A stretch of DNA of 64,000 bases from Deinococcus humi (GCF_014201875.1 NZ_JACHFL010000020.1:21938-85937); one strand, 5' to 3'; counted from the first letter of the stretch, positions 42,604 through 50,263 are shown. Program-made: numbers and translations. Notes: a model not told the origin generated them from the sequence alone.

Positions 42604-43404
42604 TCAAGTGACCCAGTCCAGGAGCAGCCCAAGCGCCTCACATGCCTCCTTCCCACCGTTCAAAGCTTCATCCAGGCGCTGATGTATTGGGGACGGGTCT
42701 GCCGTACCGGTGGGAATCAAGACCACCGGGCCGCAGGGTGTGACCGACAGGCCCAGCGCGGCGTGGGCCACACTGTTGGGACGCGGGTCACGGGGAGCGA
42801 CGCTGGAAATCACCGCGTAGGCCGAGACCTGCTGGGTGTGCGGCGGCAGGCGCTGACCTACGCCCAGCCGCTCAGCAATCCAGCGCCTCCCCTCTTCAAG
42901 GGGTTCCAGGTCACGCCGTTCGGTTCGTCCATCCGGGTAAAGCGCATACAGAAAGTGGCGCATCTGGGGGCGGGCGTCGATCACCGCGATGTCCTCGGGA
43001 CGATTCACCCCCAGGGCCGTCAGGGCAGCCGGGTCACCTTCCAGGGCGCGGGCGTACAGATGGACCAAACTGTCAGGAGAAGTGGCCTGCTGGCGTTGCT
43101 TGGCAGGGCTGGGGCCGTCAGCGGGGTCATGCGGAACAATCACGATGGGGCCATGCAGCGGCGGATACTGGGTCAGGTCCAGTCCGATGAGGCGGCTGCC
43201 GATCCAGTTGGGGGGCAGGTTGTGGATCAGTCCTTCCTCGTTGATCACCACTTCATGACTGTTGAGGGCGTGGTAATGGGCGGGAAGGTACTCGATCCAG
43301 CCGCCCACTGCTGCCCTGAGCAGGCTCAGGGTGTCGGTCTCCGGGCCGATCTCGGTCACGTCTTGCCGTCCGTCGGGGTAAATCACTCGCAGGGTGGGGG
43401 TCAT
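42604..43404 (-). CDS. tandem DUF3846-like protein
   Basis: 266 residues; AAGGAG 6 nt upstream. Two related halves, each with an acidic IYPDGRQDV / LYPDGRTER start, a LLRAAVGGWIEYLP- or ERLGVGQRLPPHT-type middle, a conserved NxxA/HAL tail and VVLIP / IVIVP strand. DUF3846 is a domain of unknown function common on phages and plasmids. The halves suggest an internal duplication. It is probably the second gene of the operon driven by the promoter at 43997. Confidence 0.6.
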   Translation of the reverse strand: MTPTLRVIYPDGRQDVTEIGPETDTLSLLRAAVGGWIEYLPAHYHALNSHEVVINEEGLIHNLPPNWIGSRLIGLDLTQYPPLHGPIVIVPHDPADGPSPAKQRQQATSPDSLVHLYARALEGDPAALTALGVNRPEDIAVIDARPQMRHFLYALYPDGRTERRDLEPLEEGRRWIAERLGVGQRLPPHTQQVSAYAVISSVAPRDPRPNSVAHAALGLSVTPCGPVVLIPTGTADPSPIHQRLDEALNGGKEACEALGLLLDWVT

Positions 43405-43453
43405 GGGCGCTCCTTGAAGGGAAGGGGAGGGTTTTTCCTCCCCACGGAGGTCC

Positions 43454-43963
43454 TCAGGCGGCGGCCTGGGTCTGGCGGCCTTTAAGCTGCGCGGCCACCT
43501 CACGGGCTTTCGGGTACAGGCGGCACAGGTGGCCCCAGACGATCTTTGCTTCTCCTTCCGTCAGATCCGCCAGGGTGGACAGCGGCCACGGCTCGCACAG
43601 CGCGGCGGCGCTGAGTGCGTAGTGCTGAGCGTGAGGCAGGCCCATCAGGCCCATGATCTTGTGGAGCGCACATGCGCGGGCCTTGCCGATCACCGGAGTC
43701 GGCGGCGACTGACTGACAGTCAGCCGCTCCTCGCCCAGCAGGGTCACGGTGTTGTCGCGGTCTGCGAGGTAGCCCACGGCCCGCTCCAGAGAATCCTGAG
43801 CCTCGCCGTCGATTTCGGCAGTCTTCGCGCCGCTTGCATCGGCGCACAGGGTCACGGTATGGGAACCCAGATAGACCGTGGCGCTGGGGCCGTCGCCCCA
43901 GGTGCCGTAGAGGTCCACTTTCCAGGTGCGGCGAATGTTGCGGGGGGTGCTGCGGTCTTGCAT
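43454..43963 (-). CDS. hypothetical protein, operator-controlled first gene
   Basis: 169 residues from ATG 43963, with AAGGAGGAG 5 nt upstream; the frame continues upstream across the operator but this is not used. Basic and partly beta-type (RTWKVDLYGTWGDGPSATVY, ERAVGYLADRDNTVTLLGEE). No known domain. It is transcribed from a TTGACA-N17-TACTAT promoter with a palindromic operator in the spacer, shared with the genes at 44997, 51157 and 63431. Confidence 0.6.
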   Translation of the reverse strand: MQDRSTPRNIRRTWKVDLYGTWGDGPSATVYLGSHTVTLCADASGAKTAEIDGEAQDSLERAVGYLADRDNTVTLLGEERLTVSQSPPTPVIGKARACALHKIMGLMGLPHAQHYALSAAALCEPWPLSTLADLTEGEAKIVWGHLCRLYPKAREVAAQLKGRQTQAAA

Positions 43964-43996
43964 TTTGCTCCTCCTTACCCTGTCCGGGGTAAAGAC

Positions 43997-44025
43997 ATAG
44001 TACCGCAAATGCGGTACTATGTCAA
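43997..44025 (-). promoter_or_regulatory. palindromic-operator promoter, copy A
   Basis: Minus strand: TTGACA (44025-44020), 17-bp spacer, TACTAT (44002-43997). The spacer carries the palindrome GTACCGCA-AA-TGCGGTAC, extended to 14-bp arms (GACATAGTACCGCA) at 43994-44023. Repressor binding here would block RNA polymerase. The leader ends with CCCCGGACAGGG then AAGGAGG, as in copies B and C. Confidence 0.85.
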
Positions 44026-44095
44026 GTTTTCCATCATGTCAGACGCTAAAAACAGAGGAGGCTGCACTTGAGTGCGGCCCCCTCACCAGACAGGA

Positions 44096-44443
44096 TCAAA
44101 AGGGGGCGGTCTGTTGCAAAATGGCGAACAGGTCAGCCTGCTTTGCGGCGGCGGTGAGCTTGGCTCTGACCGTCACGTCATGCAGATCAAGGGTCGACAA
44201 ATCGCGGTGCAACGCTTCAGCGTGGGCGGCGTGCCTCGCGCAGTCGCTGCGGCGGTCCGGGTTCGGCACCGCGCAGGGCGTGGCGCGCAGGTGCGCCAGT
44301 ATCAGGGCGGCAGCGGGCTTCCCGGTCCGGGCAGCGTGCCGGACATCTCTGAGACGCTGGGCGTACAGAACGCGCACCATTTTGATGTTGGCGGCGGCGT
44401 GCTGGATTTCAGGACTGCGCCTGGAGTAGGCGTCGTTGGTCAT
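44096..44443 (-). CDS. hypothetical protein
   Basis: 115 residues with AAAGGA 7 nt before ATG 44443. Arginine/alanine-rich and helical (RVLYAQRLRDVRHAARTGKP, DLSTLDLHDVTVRAKLTAAA), no known domain. Its position 62 bp after the DnaJ-domain gene puts it in the operon driven by promoter B. Confidence 0.5.
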   Translation of the reverse strand: MTNDAYSRRSPEIQHAAANIKMVRVLYAQRLRDVRHAARTGKPAAALILAHLRATPCAVPNPDRRSDCARHAAHAEALHRDLSTLDLHDVTVRAKLTAAAKQADLFAILQQTAPF

Positions 44444-44505
44444 GGCATCCTTTCCTGCGGGCTAGGTGGCCCGCCTGACACGCGCGGGCCTGCCCCTGAA
44501 AAGTC

Positions 44506-44997
44506 TTACACGGCTTTCAGAGAGCGCGAGCGGGTGTGTACCTTTTCGCTGCCGTACTTCTCGCGCAGTTCCTCCATGCTGGTGTTGCTGCGGCCCCGGC
44601 TGAATTTGCCCTTGAACGCCCACATCTTCCGCTTACCCATGAACCAGTAATCGGCGGCCTTCAGCGCGTCCTTATGGGTCCGGGTATCGCCGCCCACCCA
44701 GACCCACGCCCCGACGATCTCAATGTCCAATCCGTCCAGGTGCGCGATTTTCTCCACGGCGGCCCTGACCCTGGCCTCCACCTCGGCTTCTTCAGCGCGG
44801 CTCTTGTACCACTTGTCCTCACCGTATTCCTCGTCCGGCTTGGCGTTCAGAAGCCGCGTCATGGCGGCTTCGTAGTCATTGTTAATGGCCTGCATCTGCT
44901 GTGTGCTGCCGCCTTTGTCCGGGTGATACTGCTTGCAAAGCTGACGGTAAGCGGCCTTCAGGTCGGCGGTGTCGGTGATGTGCTGGAAGTAGGTCAT
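44506..44997 (-). CDS. DnaJ-domain protein
   Basis: 163 residues. An N-terminal J domain (residues 3-55) has HPD at 25-27 (KQYHPDKGG) between helices II and III, with LKAAYRQLCK before and INNDYEAAMTRLL after. No Gly/Phe or zinc domain follows; the C-terminal 100 residues are basic and helical. J-domain proteins stimulate Hsp70; plasmid-borne truncated versions may recruit host DnaK for element functions. It is first in the promoter-B transcript. Confidence 0.8.
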   Translation of the reverse strand: MTYFQHITDTADLKAAYRQLCKQYHPDKGGSTQQMQAINNDYEAAMTRLLNAKPDEEYGEDKWYKSRAEEAEVEARVRAAVEKIAHLDGLDIEIVGAWVWVGGDTRTHKDALKAADYWFMGKRKMWAFKGKFSRGRSNTSMEELREKYGSEKVHTRSRSLKAV

Positions 44998-45033
44998 GGT
45001 TCGTCGCTCCTTTGCCCTGTCCGGGGTAAATCA

Positions 45034-45062
45034 ATAGTACCGCAAATGCGGTACTATGTCAA
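45034..45062 (-). promoter_or_regulatory. palindromic-operator promoter, copy B
   Basis: Minus strand TTGACA (45062-45057), 17-bp spacer, TACTAT (45039-45034). Palindrome ATAGTACCGCA-AA-TGCGGTACTAT at 45034-45057. The leader CCCCGGACAGGGC and AAAGGAG lead into the DnaJ-domain gene. Confidence 0.85.
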
Positions 45063-45094
45063 ACATTCCCTTCTCTGAGACAGAGAAAATCGTT

Positions 45095-45615
45095 CATTCA
45101 TCCCTGGACGCCCACACCCCGCCCCCTCCGGGCGGGCGTGTGCCGCCCCCGGCGGCCTCTGGGCCTGGCTCGCCTCCCCACAGCGCTCCCACGCCTCTCC
45201 CCGCGCCTTGCTCAAGCTGCTGTCAAGCGGGGGCCGCCAGAAGCGGCCCCCGTCGCAACCCGGCCTCCCTCTGGCCGGGTTTGACAGCGTTCTGCACGCT
45301 TTGCCATCCTGGGGGCCGCAGGCCAGAGAAAAAATGTCGCGCCATTCCCTGACATTTTTTCTCTGGCGCATGCCCGTCCGGCGAGGACTTTTGCCCTTCA
45401 GGCGTGACCGCAGGGAACAGAGGGGCTGTGCGCCGTCAGGCGCTCCATTGGGTCCTGAGCCGCCCTTCCTCGTGGCTGGTCCAAAGGTCCGCGAGGGGGG
45501 GGTACAAAAACCGTTGTGCTGGGGGGCAGCGGGCGGCGTTTCATCAGCCCGCATCCCGGCCCCCCAGCACGCTTTTAGGTTTTTGTCAGGGGGGTACGCC
45601 CCCCTCCTTTAAGAC
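45095..45615. ncRNA. structured GC-rich element, copy 1 (candidate noncoding RNA)
   Basis: About 520 bp without a convincing gene, roughly 80-85 percent identical to 51250-51775. Stems, in order: CACACCCCGCCC with GGGCGGG-type partner (about 45112-45142); a three-way junction closed by GCTGTCAA / TTGACAGC (45219-45288) enclosing two 9-bp hairpins (45229-45251 and 45257-45281); a perfect 16-bp hairpin CCAGAGAAAAAATGTC with a 12-nt loop (45323-45366); GTGCTGGGGGGC / GCCCCCCAGCAC (45516-45570) around an inner GCGGGC hairpin; and AGGGGGG / CCCCCCT (45588-45605). Strand unknown. Confidence 0.55.
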
Positions 45616-45657
45616 AGACTTGCCACTTGATCAAAAAGAAATCCAATGTTGAAAATA

Positions 45658-45676
45658 AGTTAAATATTTTTCTATT
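45658..45676 (-). repeat. 19-bp AT-rich motif, weaker inverted copy
   Basis: Minus-strand AATAGAAAAATATTTAACT, 14 of 19 identical to the parA copy, downstream of the Fic gene. Confidence 0.25.
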
Positions 45677-45720
45677 TAAATAATTCCGTCAGGCGATGGC
45701 CCTGGCACCCTAAACCACCA

Positions 45721-46665
45721 TCACAGGTCCAGATCGATCTGGCGCGTGCGGCCCTGGCCCTCGGCGTCCTGGGCAGGGGGACCGTACTCCGTGGCCGTGA
45801 AGTGAACCGTCCCGCTCGGCGGTCTCCCCTCCGAGTCAACATCTCTAGTCTGCGCCACGATCACGTCGCCGTCAGACCGCATCACCACCACCTCTGGGCT
45901 GCTGAGGGCCACCTGACCGCCGTACTCGCGGCCCGGCGTCGCTGTGGCGATGTACATCTCTTGCCAATTCACCTGTTCCTGATCAAGAAAGCCCTGCGCC
46001 TTGTCCAGCGCCGCCACCCGCTGGGAATCGCTGATCTCCTGAAACAGCCGCCCCATCCCGGACAGGTCGCCCATCCGGGCCTCCAGGCTGACAATGCTCA
46101 TGCGCTCGGCGCTCACCACATCGAAGTTAAGGGGATGACCGGCCTGCTCAGCCAACTGAAGCATGAACTCGCGCTGGGTGCGGCCATTGCCCTCCATGAA
46201 GGGGTGGGCATTGTTGATCTCCGAGAAGGTCCGCGCGGCCCGATCTGCAAATTCGGAACGGGAGAGGCCCTGCAAGTGGTCTTGCTGCTGGAGCTGAAGG
46301 AAGGTGGCTTTCAAGCTGCGGTCCACCTGGTTGCTCGGCACGAACGGCACCGGCGTCAGCCCGTCGTCCTTGTGGATCAAGGGGGCAGCCCGGACCTGTT
46401 GACCCTCAATCTGCATCGGCTGGTTGCGGGTGGTTCCGGCCCACTCGTAAATGTCTTGAAAAGTGTGCTGGTGAATTGCCCGCAGATGGTCCAGGTCAAA
46501 GCGCCCGCTGCGGGTGGTGTCCGGCGCGGTGCCGTTTCTGATCTCCAGCATCCGGGTAAACGTCAGGTCGCGCTCGATCAACGACAACGCCTCGGCGTCG
46601 TCCAATCCAAGGCGGTTTTTGGGAACTCCGTTGTCGTAATAGAAGAACTCTGAACCCCTAGTCAC
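45721..46665 (-). CDS. Fic domain AMP-transferase (toxin of a Fic/antitoxin pair)
   Basis: 314 residues. Complete Fic active-site motif HPFMEGNGRTQR at 154-165 and the upstream FDLDHLRAIHQHTFQDIYEWAGTTR block. The enzyme transfers AMP to target proteins. The C-terminal half (YGGQVALSSPEVVVMRSDGD, VAQTRDVDSEGRPPSG) forms an extra domain as in BepC/VbhT-like proteins. The antitoxin gene ends 7 bp upstream on the same strand, so the two are one operon. No inhibitory motif lies inside the Fic protein itself. Confidence 0.88.
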   Translation of the reverse strand: MTRGSEFFYYDNGVPKNRLGLDDAEALSLIERDLTFTRMLEIRNGTAPDTTRSGRFDLDHLRAIHQHTFQDIYEWAGTTRNQPMQIEGQQVRAAPLIHKDDGLTPVPFVPSNQVDRSLKATFLQLQQQDHLQGLSRSEFADRAARTFSEINNAHPFMEGNGRTQREFMLQLAEQAGHPLNFDVVSAERMSIVSLEARMGDLSGMGRLFQEISDSQRVAALDKAQGFLDQEQVNWQEMYIATATPGREYGGQVALSSPEVVVMRSDGDVIVAQTRDVDSEGRPPSGTVHFTATEYGPPAQDAEGQGRTRQIDLDL

Positions 46666-46672
46666 GCTGGGG

Positions 46673-46918
46673 TCACTTCACAGTCACGCCGTAATGTTCC
46701 AGCAGCTTCGCGCGTATCTCGGTGGGAGTCAGCGTGCCGTCGATGTACTGCTGGCTCAGAGTCTGGGCGTAGAGCGAGATATCACCCCCCTCGATCTGCT
46801 GGGAACGCCGGACGCTGTGAACGTCCCTGGCCCGCTGCCCACGCTCAGCCTGAATCTGGTCATACGCGGCGCTTTTGGCCTCCAGCTCACGGCGGATCTT
46901 GTCTTGGATTGAGGTCAT
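46673..46918 (-). CDS. antitoxin of the Fic protein (VbhA-like)
   Basis: 81 residues from ATG 46918 with GGGAG upstream. It carries the inhibitory motif S-x3-E-G as SQQIEG at 39-44 (VRRSQQIEGG), which blocks the ATP site of Fic enzymes in the class I arrangement. A helical N-terminus (IQDKIRRELEAKSAAYDQIQ) and a C-terminal LTPTEIRAKLLEHYGV match the antitoxin VbhA family. Confidence 0.75.
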   Translation of the reverse strand: MTSIQDKIRRELEAKSAAYDQIQAERGQRARDVHSVRRSQQIEGGDISLYAQTLSQQYIDGTLTPTEIRAKLLEHYGVTVK

Positions 46919-47061
46919 TTCATCTCCCATTAGGTTTGGTCATAATAGCAGAGCAGATATTATAATATGGAATCATCTCGTGCAGAGCGATTTTTAAAGA
47001 TGACGTTTCTAAGTCCTATAAAGCAGATCCCAGTTGGGCAATTATCAAAATGTTGGAATTC

Positions 47062-47664
47062 TTAAATTTCGTTTTGAACATGTAGATTACCGAGATTAGC
47101 CAATTTTCGCTCAATAAAATCAATCTCAAGGGCCGTAATCATTTTATTCGCTTCTAGTGAGGCAATTTCATTAGAGTAATCTCTGATTTTCTGAATTGCC
47201 GCTTGCAATAGCTTACGGTCATTCGGATCAGCAGAATTCTCACATGCTTCTATAGTGACTTGTGCGTCCTCTTTCCAGTGTTTATTCATAGCTGAATATT
47301 TGTGATGCATTTGCATTCTCCATTTCTCTTCTCGCAATTGATCTTCAAGACCTGCAATCATTTTAAGAAGATCGGGAATTGGATCAGCATCGGAATCTTT
47401 TTCTATTTCAGCTTGCACTGGGCTTCCAGCAGCAGCCCGACGAAGTTCAGCCTGGCTCAAATACAGGGGCAATAGAAACCACAGCTTGGGAAACTTTCCC
47501 GGGATGGCCTCCAGTTCTGCCAACCAGGTCTCACGCATAATTTCTGCATGTTCACCGGGTAATTTGGCAGCGAGCCGACACACCAGCCGGCGCATGGCTT
47601 CAGGAATCTGATCTACCGCATCCTGTGCCATCAGCGCCACAAGCACCATCAACAATTCATGCAT
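47062..47664 (-). CDS. helical hypothetical protein, PadR partner
   Basis: 200 residues. The first half (PEAMRRLVCRLAAKLPGEHA, ETWLAELEAIPGKFPKLWFL) has the look of the permease-associated or anti-sigma-like partners encoded after PadR regulators; the second half is a coiled-coil. Its start overlaps the PadR stop by 8 bp. GC content drops toward the 3' end (47062-47400), unlike the neighbouring genes, so this part may have been acquired separately. Confidence 0.6.
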   Translation of the reverse strand: MHELLMVLVALMAQDAVDQIPEAMRRLVCRLAAKLPGEHAEIMRETWLAELEAIPGKFPKLWFLLPLYLSQAELRRAAAGSPVQAEIEKDSDADPIPDLLKMIAGLEDQLREEKWRMQMHHKYSAMNKHWKEDAQVTIEACENSADPNDRKLLQAAIQKIRDYSNEIASLEANKMITALEIDFIERKLANLGNLHVQNEI

Positions 47665-47959
47665 GTTGTATCACCCCTCCACCCTTCGTCGCCGACTGCT
47701 GAAGTTCTTCAGTCAAGCGGATCCCAGGGCCAGTGAGCTGATATAGCCGACGCCGTGGGCGGCCTGCGGCACTGGGGTCGATGTTCTCCCAGGAGCTGAT
47801 CACTAGACCTTCTGTTTCTAGACGGATCAACGCAGGATAGAGAGTGCCGCTATGCAGGCCAGTGCGGCCCATCAGATCAAACCCATATTGACCTTCATTG
47901 AACCGTTCAGCCAGAGCCAGCAGTAGCCGACTCGTCTGTGAGGTCATTCGGAATGGCAT
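47657..47959 (-). CDS. PadR family transcriptional regulator
   Basis: 100 residues, a single PadR winged-helix domain (LALAERFNEGQYGFDLMGRT, HSGTLYPALIRLETEGLVIS, SAAGRPRRRLYQLTGPGIRL). The start ATG 47959 follows TAGAAT by 5 nt, so the transcript is leaderless; the operator lies in the promoter spacer. Translation of the downstream helical protein overlaps its stop by 8 bp, so the two are coupled. Confidence 0.85.
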   Translation of the reverse strand: MPFRMTSQTSRLLLALAERFNEGQYGFDLMGRTGLHSGTLYPALIRLETEGLVISSWENIDPSAAGRPRRRLYQLTGPGIRLTEELQQSATKGGGVIQHA

Positions 47960-47964
47960 AGTCT

Positions 47965-47993
47965 ATTCTACATAGCCCCTATGTAGATTACAA
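47965..47993 (-). promoter_or_regulatory. PadR promoter with operator in the spacer
   Basis: Minus strand: TTGTAA, 17-bp spacer, TAGAAT, then 5 nt to the ATG. The spacer carries TCTACATAG-CCC-CTATGTAGA (47967-47987, 9-bp perfect arms), which includes ACAT-N7-ATGT, the mirror of the usual PadR site ATGT-N8-ACAT. Autoregulation is likely. Confidence 0.7.
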
Positions 47994-48082
47994 GCCACCT
48001 CTAAGTGCACTCGAATGCTCGACTTGCCACACCTTCTGGTAATAGGTGTTACCAAAAAGGCTTTCGTGTATATTTTACACAA

Positions 48083-48874
48083 ATGAACCCGGCCCCCGCC
48101 ACTGTTGAAGAAGACCTCGCGTTGCTCCCACCTCTGAATCTCTCCGAACTCCCTAGCGTCGTAGTTCCCTCCGAACTGGTCAACACCCAAGTCTTGAGAG
48201 AAACCCAGAGTATTCATCAGCTTCTCCACACCGCCGCCAAGCAGCGCTTGAAAGACGTCCCCTCTCGCTGGCGCGACGCAGCGCCCCTGCTGATGAGTCT
48301 TGCCATCGCTGTTCCCCTGCTGGTGTTCTGGCAGCGACTCCCCCTGACTGTATTGATTGCCATTTGCTTTGTGGTTCTGCTCGGCAGCGCCATCGTTCTC
48401 TGGCGGCTGGGGCGTGAATGGTCCACGCGCGACGTGGACACGGTGGCCCAACTGGGCGAGGCGGCCCAGCGGGAACGGGACCTGATCCGCAAACTTCTGC
48501 CGTACTCCCGCGCCAGCCTGCTACATGTGGCCGCCACGGCCCGCGCCGCCGACAGCCGGGTGGGGACCCGCCTGACCCTAGTGGTGGGGGCCAACCGTGC
48601 GGGCGGCCTGTTGGGGTCGCTCCTGGTGCTGGTTGGCGCGTTCTCTGCTGGGAAATACCTGCAAGATATGCAGGTCACCCTGTTTCATATGCCCATCACC
48701 GCGTCCGGCGTAATCGCTACCGTTTTCCTCGGGTATTGCGTGGTGGCGGCGCTTTTGCTGGCTGGACACAGCGTGAATGCCCTGCCGCACTACGCGGACT
48801 TGCTGGAACGGGTGGCCGCGCTCAAGAAGAATCTGGCCGAGGATCGGCAGGCAGCCAAAAGGAGCGACGCATGA
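48083..48874 (+). CDS. membrane protein coupled to the integrase
   Basis: 263 residues. Four hydrophobic segments (around 85-110, 115-135, 200-220, 225-245) and a charged N-terminus; no family recognised. The C-terminus is a coiled-coil-like DLLERVAALKKNLAEDRQAA. Its stop overlaps the integrase start by ATGA, so it is translated with it. A membrane protein directly coupled to a tyrosine recombinase is unusual. TATATT and TTTTAC-type promoter sequences directly precede the ATG, and the upstream gene is divergent. Confidence 0.6.
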   Translation: MNPAPATVEEDLALLPPLNLSELPSVVVPSELVNTQVLRETQSIHQLLHTAAKQRLKDVPSRWRDAAPLLMSLAIAVPLLVFWQRLPLTVLIAICFVVLLGSAIVLWRLGREWSTRDVDTVAQLGEAAQRERDLIRKLLPYSRASLLHVAATARAADSRVGTRLTLVVGANRAGGLLGSLLVLVGAFSAGKYLQDMQVTLFHMPITASGVIATVFLGYCVVAALLLAGHSVNALPHYADLLERVAALKKNLAEDRQAAKRSDA

Positions 48875-49803
48875 CGCTGGATCTCTACCGCCGTGAAACT
48901 TTAGCTCCCTCGCGGGAGTGGGTCAGTCTTCAACCCGAGGAACGCCGCCGCCGGGCCGTGGTCGCCGCCGCCAGCCGGGACGTAGACGTGCTGTGGTCAT
49001 TGACGCAAGCACATCACACTCGGCGAGCCGGGGTTAGCAGCGCACAGACCCTACGCAAGTATCGGCTCGGCTTGCAGCGCTGGCTCACGTATACGGCGGG
49101 TCAGGCAGTCAATGTCTTACACCCAGAGATCGAAGACGCGGACCTGTGGATCCGAGAAATGGAAAGCAGCGGCTTGAAACCCTCCTCGGTCAGGGTCTAC
49201 CTCTCAGGCGCGCGGCAACTGTACGCCGCATTGCGCTGGACCAAGGCCACGCGAGACGATCCCTTTACCGATACCAAACCCCAAAAAGACCGGACGCGCC
49301 CCCACGACAAGCGGCAACCGTACTCCGAAGCGGATCTGGTGGTCATGCTGGCCTCTGCGTCGCTGGAGATGCGCGTGCTGCTTCATCTGGGGGCCAGTGC
49401 CGGATTGCGGGCATCGGAGATCACCGGGCTAACCTGGGGCGAACTGGATCTGGAACAGGCAACGGCCACCGTGACGGGCAAGGGCCGCAAGACCAGAAAA
49501 GTGCTGCTGTCCGGCTCGTTGGTGCGGGCGCTGCGGGAACTGGGATCCGGTGCGGAAGAGCAGCGGGTGATCGGGCGCACACCCGAAGCGGCCAGAAAGC
49601 GACTCCAGACGTTGTGTCAAAGAGTGAACGTCCCATACCTGGGGTTACACGCCCTCCGGCATGCGGCGGGAACGCGATTGATCCGCGCCGGATTTCAGCT
49701 TCAGGATGTGGCAGAGCATCTGGGCCACAGCGACGTGCAGACGGCCCGGACATATGCCAAGTGGGCTGATGAACGGCTCAGAAGCCACTTGCGACAGAAC
49801 TGA
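48871..49803 (+). CDS. tyrosine recombinase / site-specific integrase
   Basis: 310 residues. SAM-like N-terminal domain (about 40-120) and a full catalytic domain: Arg180 (AGLRASEITG), Lys near 204 (GKGRKTRK), His260-x-x-Arg263 (LHALRHAAGT), His286 (HLGHSDVQT) and nucleophile Tyr295 (ARTYAKW). All catalytic positions are present, so it should be active. Co-translated with the membrane protein before it. No tRNA gene or obvious att site lies beside it in the window; it may resolve dimers or integrate the element. Confidence 0.88.
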   Translation: MTLDLYRRETLAPSREWVSLQPEERRRRAVVAAASRDVDVLWSLTQAHHTRRAGVSSAQTLRKYRLGLQRWLTYTAGQAVNVLHPEIEDADLWIREMESSGLKPSSVRVYLSGARQLYAALRWTKATRDDPFTDTKPQKDRTRPHDKRQPYSEADLVVMLASASLEMRVLLHLGASAGLRASEITGLTWGELDLEQATATVTGKGRKTRKVLLSGSLVRALRELGSGAEEQRVIGRTPEAARKRLQTLCQRVNVPYLGLHALRHAAGTRLIRAGFQLQDVAEHLGHSDVQTARTYAKWADERLRSHLRQN

Positions 49804-49936
49804 GGTTTCGGCATGCCATCGGCTCCCAAGAAGAGCAGATAGCGATGTGAGTTGTCTCGAAATCGGTCCAGATCAGGATCAGCACCCAACAGGCATAAGC
49901 CGAGCAGTTCGCTCGCTGGCTGACGGCAAGCAGCGA

Positions 49937-50197
49937 TTATTTTTGGGCTTTTAGATCTCGCTCAAGAGCGTCGCTGTACCACTCTGGAATCCAGTCGGCC
50001 ACCTGGGACGGCTCAATGCTCAGGGCGTAGGCCAGTTTGTAGGCCATGTTCATGCCGGGTTCCCGACGGCCCTTTTCGTAATCGCCTACGGACCCCTTGG
50101 TCAGCCCCACGGCCTCAGCAAGCTGCTCTAGTGTCAGCCCCCGCTCCAAGCGCCACTCCCGCAATGTTCTCACCCGTTTGTCCTTGACCTCTGCCAT
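49937..50197 (-). CDS. XRE family transcriptional regulator
   Basis: 86 residues, helix-turn-helix_3 domain at 10-65 (LREWRLERGLTLEQLAEAVG, LTKGSVGDYEKGRREPGMNM). Its leader carries the CCCCGGACAGG and AAGGAG seen after promoters A-C, but it has no promoter of its own within 60 bp; most likely it is the last gene of the promoter-C transcript (51157, 50758, 50197). That makes it the best candidate for the repressor of the palindromic operators at 44.0, 45.0, 51.2 and 63.5 kb. Confidence 0.85.
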   Translation of the reverse strand: MAEVKDKRVRTLREWRLERGLTLEQLAEAVGLTKGSVGDYEKGRREPGMNMAYKLAYALSIEPSQVADWIPEWYSDALERDLKAQK

Positions 50198-50235
50198 ATA
50201 CTCCTAACCGCTCCTTCCTGTCCGGGGGGGCCGGT

Positions 50236-50252
50236 CTGTCCCACCGTGGGAC
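50236..50252. promoter_or_regulatory. palindrome upstream of the XRE gene
   Basis: GTCCCAC-C-GTGGGAC (7 bp arms, perfect; 50238-50252). It lies between the XRE gene and the upstream hypothetical gene; a hairpin terminator or operator. Confidence 0.35.
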
Positions 50253-50263
50253 GGGCCGTTTTG

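Noticed and set aside
45056..45652. Plus- and minus-strand ORFs in the structured element (for example 45208 and 45054)
   Set aside because: No ribosome sites, no conserved protein between copies beyond shared DNA; the stem pairs explain the conservation better.
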